From: Planctomycetales bacterium
GTDB taxonomy: Bacteria; Planctomycetota; Planctomycetia; Pirellulales; Lacipirellulaceae
Length of the DNA: 61,770 bases
Direction of reading: 5' to 3'
Assembly (NCBI GenBank): GCA_020427155.1
Contig: JAGQOW010000014.1
Location: forward strand, 1-61,770
Below are positions 1-9,021 of the stretch, one piece after another; the stretch's first letter is position 1; each line of letters starts with the position of its first letter. Position numbers and translations under genes: made by a program. The notes beneath the pieces were generated by a model, which worked only from the letters and a program-made list of their open reading frames with translations, was not told the DNA's origin and ran no database searches.

Positions 1-716
1 CCTTCGCGATAGGGCGTCGGCAAACCGCCTCCGGCACTGATCGAACGCAAGGTTGGCCCCACGGAGTGGGCCGCTTTTTCCATGGCGCCGCAGACCTGGC
101 TCAAGTGCTCCATGTCGGTGCCCGAGCCGATGTGCATGTGCAGGCCCGTGACCGTCAGTTGGCTGCGCTGAGCTCGCTCGACGCATTCGTCTAGCTGCGC
201 GTGCCAGATGCCGTGCTTCGAGCCGTCGCCTCCTGTATTCGTCTTCTGGCTATGGCCGTGGCCGAAGCCCGGATTGATGCGGAGTGTAATCTCTCGGCCA
301 GCAGCACGCGCGCCAAGCTGGTCAATCATGTCTGCCGAGCCGCAGTTCACTGGAATCTTGTGTTCGACCACCAAATCGAGTGCTTCGCGGTCGAAAATGT
401 CGGCCGTATAAACGATCGGCGGCGGCTCACTCCCGTCGGCGACGTAACCGGCAGCCAGGGCCCGGCGAATCTCTCCCGCGCTTACCGCATCGACAAGCAC
501 CCCGTGACGCCGCACCAGGTCGAGGATTGCCAAATTTGAACAAGCCTTTTGAGCGTATCGAACAATATCGAACGCGGCCAACTCGCCAATCCGCTCGACG
601 ATCGTGCCCGCATCGTAAACATACAAGGGGGTGCCAAATTGCTTGGCCAATTCGCTGACCGATTGGCCGGCGACGTCATGCACTAAAGTAGGAAACGGCA
701 CGGTTTCGGTTGTCAT
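1..716 (-). CDS. lysA: Diaminopimelate decarboxylase, 3' end cut off by window
   Basis: Reading the minus strand from an ATG at 716 gives about 238 codons that run off the left edge. The protein starts MTTETVPFPTLV and continues with a PLYVYDAGTI segment typical of the N-terminal part of PLP-dependent decarboxylases. Further on are VSAGEIRRAL, a substrate-side segment LRINPGFGHGHSQ, and the GLHMHIGSGT motif that binds the PLP phosphate region. LysA converts meso-diaminopimelate to L-lysine and CO2, the last step of lysine synthesis, in the cytoplasm. The match is to the family order of motifs, so I am confident, although the C-terminal catalytic Cys and PLP-contact residues lie outside the window. 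No partner gene is next to it; the neighbouring minus-strand gene upstream ends with its own hairpin terminator. Confidence 0.92.
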   Translation of the reverse strand, partial: MTTETVPFPTLVHDVAGQSVSELAKQFGTPLYVYDAGTIVERIGELAAFDIVRYAQKACSNLAILDLVRRHGVLVDAVSAGEIRRALAAGYVADGSEPPPIVYTADIFDREALDLVVEHKIPVNCGSADMIDQLGARAAGREITLRINPGFGHGHSQKTNTGGDGSKHGIWHAQLDECVERAQRSQLTVTGLHMHIGSGTDMEHLSQVCGAMEKAAHSVGPTLRSISAGGGLPTPYRE

Positions 717-730
717 CGTAGGACCATTGG

Positions 731-760
731 GAAAAGCCGGGAGGTCGCAACCTCCCGGCT
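731..760 (-). terminator. Intrinsic terminator of the 575-residue secreted protein gene
   Basis: An 11-bp perfect inverted repeat (735-745 with 750-760) encloses a four-base loop. Read on the minus strand the loop is TGCG, a UNCG-type tetraloop, and the stem is followed by TTTT. It sits 70 bases past the stop codon of the minus-strand gene at 831-2558 and just before the lysA start, so it would separate the two. Confidence 0.7.
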
Positions 761-830
761 CTAAGATTCAGAGGGCTCTAACACTCAGAGTCAGACAATC
801 AGTCGAACGGTCTGGTTCGACTGCAAAGAC

Positions 831-2558
831 TCAGAATCCTGCACCAGAGCCCTGCATTTGAGCTTGCTGCACCGCCATGCCGATCGAGCGCAACGCACCT
901 TCCTCGATCTCGATGCGAGTGCGGGCCCCATTAGGAATTGGCTGCGTAACAATTCTCACATGATCTCGCCCGTTGGCTTCGCTGGCCAGCATATTGCTAA
1001 TCATTTCAATCATCGGCTGAGCCTCTTCCTCGGCCACCGTCGCGGCAAACTCCATAATTTGCCCCAGCGAGAAAGTCATCTCCATCGGAGGTACCGACTT
1101 CTGCGGACTGGCGGCAGAGTCGTCGATGATCCCTTTCACTGCTTCCAGGCAATTGCGACCTAAAGCGAAGTACGCCGAGTCCTTGCCAATGCCTACGGCC
1201 ACCTCAATGGCTTCGCCAAAGATCTCTCGATGTTGTTCCTCGATTTCAGGAATCGGAATCGAGAGCGTATGGAAACGGATGTCTGCATGCGAATCAGCAT
1301 CCCAGTTGATGCCGGGAAACTTGGGCTCATCCTTAGCAAGCTCGGCGAGCTTTTTCAAGCCGCTTTCGAACTTGCCGGGATCACCCACAAAACCTCCAGC
1401 CACCAGCGTCACTGAGCTCGGCGCCATGTTCAGCACCGCACCGCCATCCATCACACCAGCCTGTAGGGTCGCCTTCAAGGCATCCATAAAGTCGTCAGCG
1501 GCGCTCTTCAATACGTCGCGTGCTTCGTCGCTTGGCAAATCGCTCTCTTCGTCGATAGCCGTCTTGATCTGCTTTCGCAGCGCTGCAAACATCTGCTCGG
1601 CTTGAGCCATGTCCGCTTCGGTCACCTTGCCGGCAAACGACATCATCATCGCCGCATCGGGCTGAAAGAAACCGGCAAAGTTAGTTTTCGGATCGCTGTT
1701 TTCGGCAAGTTGATCAGCCAACTGCGTGTTAGGTACTGCCGTATAGGCAAAGTCAAAGTAAGCTCGCTGTTGTTCTCCATCGAGTGCGAGGCCAATCGTG
1801 AGTTCGTCGATCTCGTTAATTGCGCGTTGCAGCTGCTCGATCTGGGCAGCCGACAGCTCCTTGCGAGCTTCGTACTGCTCGTCACTCTCGTCCGGTAGCT
1901 TCTGCATGCCGCTTTCCATCCCTGCCTGCAGCTGCTGAACTGCCATTTGCCGAAATGGTTCAGGGATGTTTTGCACGTTGACCTGGATCCCCAAGTCGTA
2001 TTCTTCGGTCAACGAATCAAAATACTGGCCTGGATCCTCAGGCAAATTCTCTAACATCTGGGGCATCATCGATACGAGTGCCCAGCCGTTGGATTCGCGA
2101 GCAAACAAAGTTTGTCCGCTGGTCGCTATCTGAGTGATGCCGTCGCCTTGGTCTTTGGCTGTGACTCCAAATGGCGCAAGTGTGGTCGTCAGTTCTTCAA
2201 GACTGGAAACGGGGATGCATAGTGCTCCGCTGAAATTCATTCCATCCGATTGGACCATCAGGCCTACGGGCTTGTCTTTTTCGAGACCTACTAATCCCTT
2301 GTTTTGCGTGAACAGCATGATCATCTGCTCGACATTCTGCCCAAGCGCCTCCTGGCCGCTCAAACTCCCGATGAAGTTGATGTCCTCTAGCAGCGAGTCG
2401 TAGCCCGACAGTGCAATGATGGCCATGGGCTTCGCCCCGCCTTCCGACTGTGCAATCGCAGTGCCGCTCCACGGACCGGCACACAGGGCGACACAAGCAG
2501 AGACAAGGGCAGTCAAAGATTTGACCTTCGTTATCCAATCGTTCTTAAATGGATTCAC
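831..2558 (-). CDS. Secreted hypothetical protein (575 aa)
   Basis: The protein opens with a positively charged N-region and a hydrophobic stretch (about residues 14-36, ending GTAIAQS), which reads as a Sec signal peptide, so it is probably periplasmic or surface-exposed. The rest is soluble, acidic, and rich in Gln, Met and Ala. It has a long helical segment around residues 190-255 (many Glu, Gln and Leu; possibly coiled) and a charged linker with ESDLPSDEARD. I recognise no catalytic motif. It resembles long planctomycete secreted proteins of unknown role in overall style only. It is transcribed alone: 390 bases separate it from infA upstream and a hairpin terminator follows it. The ATG at 2558 was chosen because it gives the signal peptide directly. 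Confidence 0.75.
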   Translation of the reverse strand: MNPFKNDWITKVKSLTALVSACVALCAGPWSGTAIAQSEGGAKPMAIIALSGYDSLLEDINFIGSLSGQEALGQNVEQMIMLFTQNKGLVGLEKDKPVGLMVQSDGMNFSGALCIPVSSLEELTTTLAPFGVTAKDQGDGITQIATSGQTLFARESNGWALVSMMPQMLENLPEDPGQYFDSLTEEYDLGIQVNVQNIPEPFRQMAVQQLQAGMESGMQKLPDESDEQYEARKELSAAQIEQLQRAINEIDELTIGLALDGEQQRAYFDFAYTAVPNTQLADQLAENSDPKTNFAGFFQPDAAMMMSFAGKVTEADMAQAEQMFAALRKQIKTAIDEESDLPSDEARDVLKSAADDFMDALKATLQAGVMDGGAVLNMAPSSVTLVAGGFVGDPGKFESGLKKLAELAKDEPKFPGINWDADSHADIRFHTLSIPIPEIEEQHREIFGEAIEVAVGIGKDSAYFALGRNCLEAVKGIIDDSAASPQKSVPPMEMTFSLGQIMEFAATVAEEEAQPMIEMISNMLASEANGRDHVRIVTQPIPNGARTRIEIEEGALRSIGMAVQQAQMQGSGAGF

Positions 2559-2950
2559 AGTTCTCTTCTCCTATTTTTTCAGGGAAACAGGTTGGTCAGG
2601 CGGGGAACCGCTTCTCGGCGGCTTGAAAAGTCGGAAAGACTCTTCCTGGGCGATGCCAATACGGTCCTTGCTTCTGAAGTCTTACGCCAACATCCAGCCT
2701 AAAGTTCCGCAGGACGTGGCGGCAAAGTTGGGCCAATGAGCAAGTAGTTATACTGTGATACGCCCGTTGGCACGAGATTCTTGGCCACTTTCGGCAAAAA
2801 AGGCGGCCCGAGACAGGGCTACCCTTCCAGAACCAGCCCGAAAGCTGGGGGTGCTATCGCCGGGCGAGAATACCAGAAAGACACCTGTGGCGAGGTACGT
2901 AGATGCGGGAGGGTGGCAATGGGGGGGAAGGCAGTCGATCAGGCGGGAAA
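2559..2950. other. Intergenic region upstream of the 575-aa gene
   Basis: This stretch lies between the infA stop codon and the start of the 575-aa gene, both on the minus strand. It should hold the promoter of the latter. I see no convincing gene, repeat or RNA in it; the short open frames here have no family features. Confidence 0.5.
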
Positions 2951-3175
2951 CTACCGCTCGCGATAAGTAATGCGACCTTTCGTCAAATCGTAGGGAGACA
3001 ACTCCACTCGGACCTTATCGCCAGGTACGATTCGGATAAAGTGCTTCCGCATTCGGCCGGCAACATGAGCATTGACAATGTGCCCGCCCTCGATTTCCAC
3101 CCGAAATCGAGTATTTGCCAAGGCTTGCGTAACAACGCCTTCAACTTCAAGAGCTTCTTCTTTCTGCTTCGCCAT
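2951..3175 (-). CDS. infA: Translation initiation factor IF-1
   Basis: A 74-residue protein with the single S1/OB-fold of IF-1: [15 protein letters not shown], then [13 protein letters not shown], then [19 protein letters not shown], and the end segment [15 protein letters not shown]. All these blocks are diagnostic of IF-1, which binds the 30S A-site during initiation and works with IF-2 and IF-3. Length is normal (72-75 aa). It stands alone rather than in a ribosomal-protein cluster. It is divergent from the export operon starting at 3578, so the roughly 400 bases between them probably contain two promoters. Confidence 0.97.
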   Translation of the reverse strand: MAKQKEEALEVEGVVTQALANTRFRVEIEGGHIVNAHVAGRMRKHFIRIVPGDKVRVELSPYDLTKGRITYRER

Positions 3176-3577
3176 AGATCCTCCACGCCAATTCTGTGAT
3201 AAACGGCTGATCTTCGTTTCACGAAGACGCCGTACAAGCCCACAAGTCTATCATATCATAGCAATTGCGGCGATACGATCCAGACAGCCCTTCAGATCGG
3301 ACTCGCTTCGCAGCCTCTTACAGCTTGCAATCTTCGTTATGACCCGTCACGTAGGTCCGATTAGGAGGATTGGGCAGGAGAAAAAAGGGTCTTTTACCTC
3401 GCTTCCTGGACCGATCGAGTTTGACGTAACTCGTGAAAGGAAGACAATGTAGGAAAGGGACTTAGGGCATTGCTCAGGGCACCGTGCCCGATCGACCGCT
3501 CTCCTCTCGGGGGGGTGACTTCCGGCGTATCACAAGTCGGGCCTGCTAGGGGCCACTATCAGTTACTACGGTATCCA
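3176..3577. other. Divergent promoter region between infA and the first export operon
   Basis: About 400 bases between two divergent genes. I see no coding frame with family features; the open frames are short and overlap both strands. A purine-rich segment near 3362-3388 (AGGAGGATT, GGCAGGAG, AAAAAAGGG) is noticeable but lies too far from the likely start at 3578 to be its ribosome-binding site. Promoters are expected but no box could be assigned with confidence. Confidence 0.45.
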
Positions 3578-5710
3578 GTGAGCACGTCTTCGCCATCCAA
3601 TCCGTCTCCCGAGAGCCAGCCATCTGCCAGCCCTATCGACGAAGGCGCTGTCAATCGCGCCAAACAGGAAATCCAGGGGCTCGTTCAGGAGGTAGTCGAA
3701 CTCTCCCGTTCCGAGATTGAGCCTGCTGAGTTCTACGCCGCCTTGTTGGACAAATCGGTGACTGCCCTGGCCGCGGTCGGCGGGGTGGTCTGGATCCAAG
3801 ACGAAGGTTCCCCGCTGAGTCTCCAATATCAGGTCAATCTTCGCGAGACGGGGCTCGCGCAGAACGAAGCTGCCCAGATTCAGCACGGTCGACTTCTGCA
3901 GCAGGTGACCGCCAAAGGTGAGCCCGTTCTGATTCCACCACACTCCGGCTACGGTGAAAATGCTGGGGAAGAAGACGCGGCTGCGAATCCCACCGACTTT
4001 CTGTTGGTCATCGCCCCGATCAAAAGCGATCGCGGCGTGGATGGGCTGGTCGAAATCTTCCAAAGGCCTGGCGCCCGACCCACGACCCAGCGCGGATACT
4101 TGCGTTTCTTATCCCAAATTTGTGAACTCGCCGGCGAGTACGTCAAGACGCGCCGACTTCGCCATTTCGCCACCAAGCAAACGCTCTGGGAACAGCTCGA
4201 AGCCTTTACCGGTTTGGTACACAAGGCTCTCGATTCTCGGGAAACCGCTTACACGATCGCCAATGAAGGGCGCCGCCTGATCGGCTGCGACCGCGTGACC
4301 GTTGTGCTCCGTACGGGCTCGAAGTACCGAGTCGAGGCAGTCAGCGGCCAGGATACGTTTGACAAGAGGTCGAATGTTGTCCGTCTGTTGCGCAAACTTG
4401 CGGCCACGGTGGCTCGCACCGGCGAAGACCTATGGTTCGCCGGCGACACTTCGGACCTGGCTCCTCAAGTCGAAAAAGCGGTCAACGAATACGTCGACGA
4501 ATCTCATACGAAACAGCTCGCCGTGCTTCCGCTGCGTGAAGCAGAAGATGAGAAAGACGAACAGCCAGGCGAGAAAAAAACGAAACGCCGCGAGAATATT
4601 CTCGGCGCGATCATCATTGAGCAACTCGTCGACAGCCGTCAACCCGAGGGAATGTTGCAGCGCATCGACGTGGTCCGACGGCATTCTTCGACCGCCCTGA
4701 CCAATGCCCAGGAGCACGAATCGCTGTTCCTCATGCCAGTGTGGAAATTCTTGGGAAAGACTCAAGTTCTTGTTACCGCGAGGCATCTTCCGAAGACGAT
4801 TCTTGCTACGGCGGCCTTGATAGGCCTCATCTGCGCGGCTTGCTATGTGCAGTACGACTTCAATGTGGTGGCCGACGGCAAATTGCTTCCGGAAATCCGT
4901 CGCGATGTCTTTGCTCATCTTGATGGCATGGTCGAAGAGGTCTCTGTCAACCATGGTGACCTTGTAACTGCTGGCCAGGTGCTGGCTCGGCAGCGAAGTG
5001 CTGAATTGGAGCAGCAAATCATCCAGACGATGGGTCAGCTTGCCGAGACCCAGCAAGATATCGATTCGACCGAACGCCGCCGCCAGCAACTCGATCGGGG
5101 TCAGGTCGAAGAGGTTGAAATCGAAGAACTCACTGGCCGGATGGCGCAGTTGCGCGAAACCGTCACGAGCCTGGAAAAGCTACTCGCATTGCTCGAAGAG
5201 AAACGCGAGAAACTCACCGTCACGAGCCCCATTGATGGCAAAGTGGTTACCTGGAAAGTGCGCGAGCTGATCGAGAACCGACCTGTGCGAAAAGGCCAAC
5301 GACTCATGGAGATTGCTGATCCCAGCAGTCGTTGGGAACTGGAAATCTACGTCCCCGAGGCCAAGATGGGCCACATCGTCGAGTACATGCAGCAGCGCCG
5401 CGCCGAGGACCCGAAAGCTCAACTCCATACGACCTTCATTCTGGCGACCCATTCTGCGGTCCGTCTCGAGGGCCGCATTGAGCATATCGACACCAGTGCC
5501 GAAGTGCACGGCGACAGCGGCAACACGGTCCGCATGCGGGTTTCCTTTCCGCAAGAGGATCTGAAGCAACTCGTCGACGATCCAGCTACCGAGCTCAAAG
5601 TTGGGGCCGACGTGAAAGCGAAAGTCCAGTGCGGTCGACGGGCTGTGGGCTTTGTGCTATTCAGCGATCTGCTTGATTTCATTCGCTCGAAGATACTATT
5701 CCGGTTCTGA
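3578..5710 (+). CDS. GAF-domain/HlyD-type membrane-fusion adaptor (export locus 1)
   Basis: About 710 residues. The N-terminal 390 are cytosolic and form two GAF-like segments (about 45-160 and 205-340; the second includes ANEGRRLIGCDRV and VDESHTKQLAVLPL). One membrane helix follows (about 407-425, rich in Ala, Leu and Ile). After it comes a HlyD-type periplasmic arm: a lipoyl-like half (VEEVSVNHGDLVTAGQVLA), a Gln/Glu-rich coiled-coil hairpin, the second lipoyl half (TVTSPIDGKVVTW) and a beta-barrel region. Such adaptors bridge an inner-membrane component and a TolC-like outer-membrane factor; GAF domains usually bind small ligands. The frame stays open to 3470, but the GTG at 3578, just before STSSPSNPSPE, fits the paralogue's length better. 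It leads an operon with the next two genes and is clearly paralogous to 59459-61525. A charged insertion (EDEKDEQPGEKKTKRR) lies in the second GAF-like segment. Confidence 0.85.
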   Translation: MSTSSPSNPSPESQPSASPIDEGAVNRAKQEIQGLVQEVVELSRSEIEPAEFYAALLDKSVTALAAVGGVVWIQDEGSPLSLQYQVNLRETGLAQNEAAQIQHGRLLQQVTAKGEPVLIPPHSGYGENAGEEDAAANPTDFLLVIAPIKSDRGVDGLVEIFQRPGARPTTQRGYLRFLSQICELAGEYVKTRRLRHFATKQTLWEQLEAFTGLVHKALDSRETAYTIANEGRRLIGCDRVTVVLRTGSKYRVEAVSGQDTFDKRSNVVRLLRKLAATVARTGEDLWFAGDTSDLAPQVEKAVNEYVDESHTKQLAVLPLREAEDEKDEQPGEKKTKRRENILGAIIIEQLVDSRQPEGMLQRIDVVRRHSSTALTNAQEHESLFLMPVWKFLGKTQVLVTARHLPKTILATAALIGLICAACYVQYDFNVVADGKLLPEIRRDVFAHLDGMVEEVSVNHGDLVTAGQVLARQRSAELEQQIIQTMGQLAETQQDIDSTERRRQQLDRGQVEEVEIEELTGRMAQLRETVTSLEKLLALLEEKREKLTVTSPIDGKVVTWKVRELIENRPVRKGQRLMEIADPSSRWELEIYVPEAKMGHIVEYMQQRRAEDPKAQLHTTFILATHSAVRLEGRIEHIDTSAEVHGDSGNTVRMRVSFPQEDLKQLVDDPATELKVGADVKAKVQCGRRAVGFVLFSDLLDFIRSKILFRF

Positions 5711-5769
5711 CGGCAGGCGGGTTTCTGTCGCTAGGGGCTCAATTCATAAGACTTCAAGGAGTCAGTCAT

Positions 5770-6714
5770 ATGGCTACCACTTGTTTGTTGTTGGTCTTGA
5801 CGCTTCTCTCCCAAGTGGGGGGCGATGGCAATCCATACACCACCCAAGGCGGCGACCCGGTGCTCGATCCTTGCATCGTCAAAGTCCAGGACGAGGTGCG
5901 CATCCCTGCCCAAGAGGCGGGTGTCCTCATTCAGATGTCGGTCCGGGAAGGTTCTCGGGTTGGCAAAGGAGAACTCCTAGCCGTCATCGACGACCGTGAG
6001 GCGAAAATGGCGCTTCGTGTAGCCGAATACGGCAGCGAAGCCGCCAAGAAGCGGGCAATGGACAAAATCGAAGAACGATATGCCAGCAAGGCTGCCGAGT
6101 TTGCCAAGCTCGATTGGGAAAGGGCGGTTCAAGCGAACGAAGAAACTCCTAACGCAGTTCCTGATATCGAAGTCCGGCAGAAGAAGCTGGGCTGGCAGCG
6201 ATCCGATTTGCAAATCGAAAAGGCGCAAAAAGACCGCGAACTTGCCATCTTGGATTTCCGAACCAAGGAAGCGGAGGTCGATGCCGCCAAAATGGCACTC
6301 GAAATGCGATCGATCCACGCCCCCTTCGATGGCGAAGTGGTCGACACCTACCGAGAACAATCCGAGTGGGTCAATCCGGGCGATCCTATTCTCAAGTTGG
6401 TTCGATTCGATGCGCTCTATGTCGAAGGCTATGCCTATGCCAAAGAGTTTGATCGAGAAGAACTGATGGGCCGGACGGTGACGGTTCGCATCGCCAAATC
6501 TCGTGGCCGTGAGGTTTCGGTGGAAGGTACCATTGCTCATGTTAGCCAACTTGTTCAAGGCGATGGCAGTTACGTGGTACGAGCCGAGGTCCAGAACAAG
6601 AAAGTCGGCGAAAACTGGTTGATTCAACCCGGCCTAAGAGCCCGCATGACCGTCCATCTTAGTGGTCAGGGGCTGGAGTCCAGGGTCCAGGGTCGAGCGC
6701 CTGAAAGAAAGTAA
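5770..6714 (+). CDS. HlyD-family periplasmic adaptor (export locus 1)
   Basis: A 314-residue protein with a short N-terminal hydrophobic stretch (residues 5-15, signal peptide or anchor). It has the HlyD/RND-adaptor layout: lipoyl-like half (VLIQMSVREGSRVGKGELLA), a long charged alpha-helical hairpin (about residues 75-175), the second lipoyl half (IHAPFDGEVVDTY) and a C-terminal beta domain ending QPGLRARMTVHL. The ATG is well supported: AAGGAG lies at 5756-5761, eight bases upstream. It begins 59 bases after the GAF-HlyD gene and precedes the M50-HlyD gene by 60, so the three are probably one transcript. The partial gene at 61525 is its counterpart in locus 2. Substrate is unknown. Confidence 0.88.
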   Translation: MATTCLLLVLTLLSQVGGDGNPYTTQGGDPVLDPCIVKVQDEVRIPAQEAGVLIQMSVREGSRVGKGELLAVIDDREAKMALRVAEYGSEAAKKRAMDKIEERYASKAAEFAKLDWERAVQANEETPNAVPDIEVRQKKLGWQRSDLQIEKAQKDRELAILDFRTKEAEVDAAKMALEMRSIHAPFDGEVVDTYREQSEWVNPGDPILKLVRFDALYVEGYAYAKEFDREELMGRTVTVRIAKSRGREVSVEGTIAHVSQLVQGDGSYVVRAEVQNKKVGENWLIQPGLRARMTVHLSGQGLESRVQGRAPERK

Positions 6715-6774
6715 ACGCCCCCCTTACGGTTTCCTGCTCGCAACAAGCTACTCCAACCTCGCAAATCTTCTCCC

Positions 6775-9021
6775 ATGGCTACTCTTGCCGACACGATTGT
6801 CTCCAGTTCGTCGCGCAAGCTGGCCGTTCTCGTCAGGCCTGATCTCAAGGCGCGGCGGCAGCGTTATCAGGGCCGCATCTACTGGGTGGTCAAAGATCCT
6901 GTCGGTTTGCAGTACTTCCGCTTCGAAGAAGAGGAATTTGCCATCCTTCAGATGCTCGACGGCCAATCGAGCCTCGATGAGATTGCCGAACGGTTCGAAG
7001 CCGAGTTCCCGCCCCAGACGATCCGCGTCGAGGAATTGCAGAACTTCATCGGCATGCTCTATCGCAGTGGCCTTATCCTTTCGGACGTGCCGGGGCAGGG
7101 GGTGCAGCTTAAAACCCGACGAGATGAACGCAAACGCAAAGAGACGATCGGCGCGCTCAGCAACATTCTCGCTTTTCGGTTCAAGGGATTTGATCCGGAG
7201 CGTCTCCTCAATGCAATTTACCCCTACTGTCGATGGTTTTTCTCGCCGCTCGCCACAGCCCTTGGCCTCTTGATGGCCACAATTGCCCTGACGTTGGTTA
7301 TCGTTCAGTTCGATGTTTTCCAGTCGCGGTTGCCTTCTTTTCAATCCTTCTTCGCAGCCCAGAATTGGCTGCTTATTGCCGGCGTGCTGGCAGTCACCAA
7401 GGTGATCCACGAGTTTGGTCATGGCCTCTCGTGCAAGCATTTCGGCGGCGAATGTCACGAGATGGGCGTCATGTTCCTGGTGCTCACGCCCTGTCTCTAT
7501 TGCAACGTCTCCGATTCCTGGATGCTTCCCAATCGTTGGCATCGTGCCGCAATTGGGGCTGCCGGCATGTACGTCGAAGTCGTCATCGCCTCGATTGCCA
7601 CGTTTATCTGGTGGTTTAGCGAGCCTGGCTTCCTGAACTATGTTTGCCTCAACGTCATGTTCGTCAGCTCGGTCAGTACGATTCTCTTCAATGCCAATCC
7701 GCTGCTGCGCTACGACGGCTATTACATTCTCAGCGACATCATGGAGATCCCCAATCTCCGCCAGAAGGCCAGCACGATTCTTAGCCGCAAACTCGGGAGC
7801 TGGTGCCTCGGCCTCGAAGAACCCGAAGATCCTTTTTTGCCAAAGCGAAATCAAGGACTTTTTGCTCTCTACACGGTTGCCTCGTTCTTCTATCGCTGGG
7901 TCATCTTGCTTTCGATTCTGTATTTTTTGAACAAGGTTTTTGAACCCTACGGGCTGAAGGTCTTGGGGCAATTGATAGCAGTTGCTTCGCTCTATGGGCT
8001 GATTGCAATGCCCGTTATCAAAGTGGTCAAGTTTTTCCGAATACCTGGGAGGCTGAGTAAAGTGAAAAAAGTGCGAATGTACGCAACTTTGTTGCTGCTC
8101 GGTGCGTCGGTTGGCGCACTGTTGCTCATTCCGTTCCCTTCCAGTGTACTATGCGAATTCGAATTGCAGCCTCGTGGCGCTGCTTCGGTCTACATCGAGG
8201 TCGAGGGAACACTCGATGAGATACTCGTCGAACCTGGCCAACAAGTCGAAGCAGGCGATGTGCTCGCCCGCCTGGGTAACAGCGAGTTGACGATCGAAAT
8301 CGAACAACTACAAGGTCAACGCAACGCTGCTCAGGCGCAATTGACCAGCTTACAACAGATTCGTTTTCGCGACGAACGGCAGGGTGGCCAAATCAGTGTG
8401 GTCCGCGAACAGCTGGCAGCACTTGAGGAGCAGTTGCAGCAAAAGCTACGCGATGCCCAACGTTTGGTATTACTTGCCCCCGTGTCGGGCACGGTCATTC
8501 CCCCACCTCGTCGAAACGATCCTCGCTCCGACCAGCAAGTCGAGTTAGCTAGCTGGTCGGGCTCTCCATTGGAAGTGGAGAATCTGGGAGCAACGCTCCT
8601 GCCCGATGGTCCGCACAATCTTTTCTGCAAGATTGGCGATCCCAACCAGTGGGACGCCGTGCTGGTGATCGATCAGCGCGAGCAAGATCTCGTAGCCGAG
8701 GGACAAGAAGTTCGACTGATGTTCAATGAATCCAGCAGCCATGTTTTTGTTAGCACGATTGACTATTTGGCACTCGACGAACTGGAGGCCCTCTCGCCCC
8801 GATTGGCAAGTACTTCTGGCGGTCCCGTGCCTGCTCAAGCCGATCCTGACGGTACCATCCGCCCTTTGAGCACTTCCTATCAGGCGGTCGTTCGGCTTGA
8901 TAACTCCCGCGGTCTGTTTCGCAACGGACTTGTCGGTCAGGCACGTATCAAGACTAGGCCCCGAACTCTCGCTAGTCGGCTGAGCCGCTACCTTGGCCGC
9001 ACATTCAATTTCGATCTTTAG
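6775..9021 (+). CDS. PqqD-like / M50 site-2-protease / HlyD fusion membrane protein
   Basis: A 748-residue polytopic protein with three parts. Residues about 35-105 look like a PqqD/RRE winged-helix domain (YFRFEEEEFAILQML, then LDEIAERFE). Residues about 150-450 are a multi-span M50 intramembrane zinc protease, with HEFGH at 212-216 and NANPLLRYDG (Asp314) supplying the third zinc ligand, both intact. Residues about 465-745 contain lipoyl-like halves (DEILVEPGQQVEAGDVLARL; LLAPVSGTVIPPP) and a coiled coil, as in HlyD adaptors. PqqD-like domains often bind leader peptides, and M50 relatives occur with peptide export and RiPP systems, so a role in binding, cutting and exporting peptides is plausible but inferred. 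Last gene of the three-gene run. No ABC or RND transporter gene is adjacent. Confidence 0.88.
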   Translation: MATLADTIVSSSSRKLAVLVRPDLKARRQRYQGRIYWVVKDPVGLQYFRFEEEEFAILQMLDGQSSLDEIAERFEAEFPPQTIRVEELQNFIGMLYRSGLILSDVPGQGVQLKTRRDERKRKETIGALSNILAFRFKGFDPERLLNAIYPYCRWFFSPLATALGLLMATIALTLVIVQFDVFQSRLPSFQSFFAAQNWLLIAGVLAVTKVIHEFGHGLSCKHFGGECHEMGVMFLVLTPCLYCNVSDSWMLPNRWHRAAIGAAGMYVEVVIASIATFIWWFSEPGFLNYVCLNVMFVSSVSTILFNANPLLRYDGYYILSDIMEIPNLRQKASTILSRKLGSWCLGLEEPEDPFLPKRNQGLFALYTVASFFYRWVILLSILYFLNKVFEPYGLKVLGQLIAVASLYGLIAMPVIKVVKFFRIPGRLSKVKKVRMYATLLLLGASVGALLLIPFPSSVLCEFELQPRGAASVYIEVEGTLDEILVEPGQQVEAGDVLARLGNSELTIEIEQLQGQRNAAQAQLTSLQQIRFRDERQGGQISVVREQLAALEEQLQQKLRDAQRLVLLAPVSGTVIPPPRRNDPRSDQQVELASWSGSPLEVENLGATLLPDGPHNLFCKIGDPNQWDAVLVIDQREQDLVAEGQEVRLMFNESSSHVFVSTIDYLALDELEALSPRLASTSGGPVPAQADPDGTIRPLSTSYQAVVRLDNSRGLFRNGLVGQARIKTRPRTLASRLSRYLGRTFNFDL

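Noticed and set aside
4430..5089. 219-aa antisense open frame inside the GAF-HlyD gene
   Set aside because: Shadow of the coding strand; no motif or start signal.
6748..7971. 407-aa open frame antisense to the M50-HlyD gene
   Set aside because: It overlaps a strong family match completely, has no domain of its own and reads as a GC-skew shadow.
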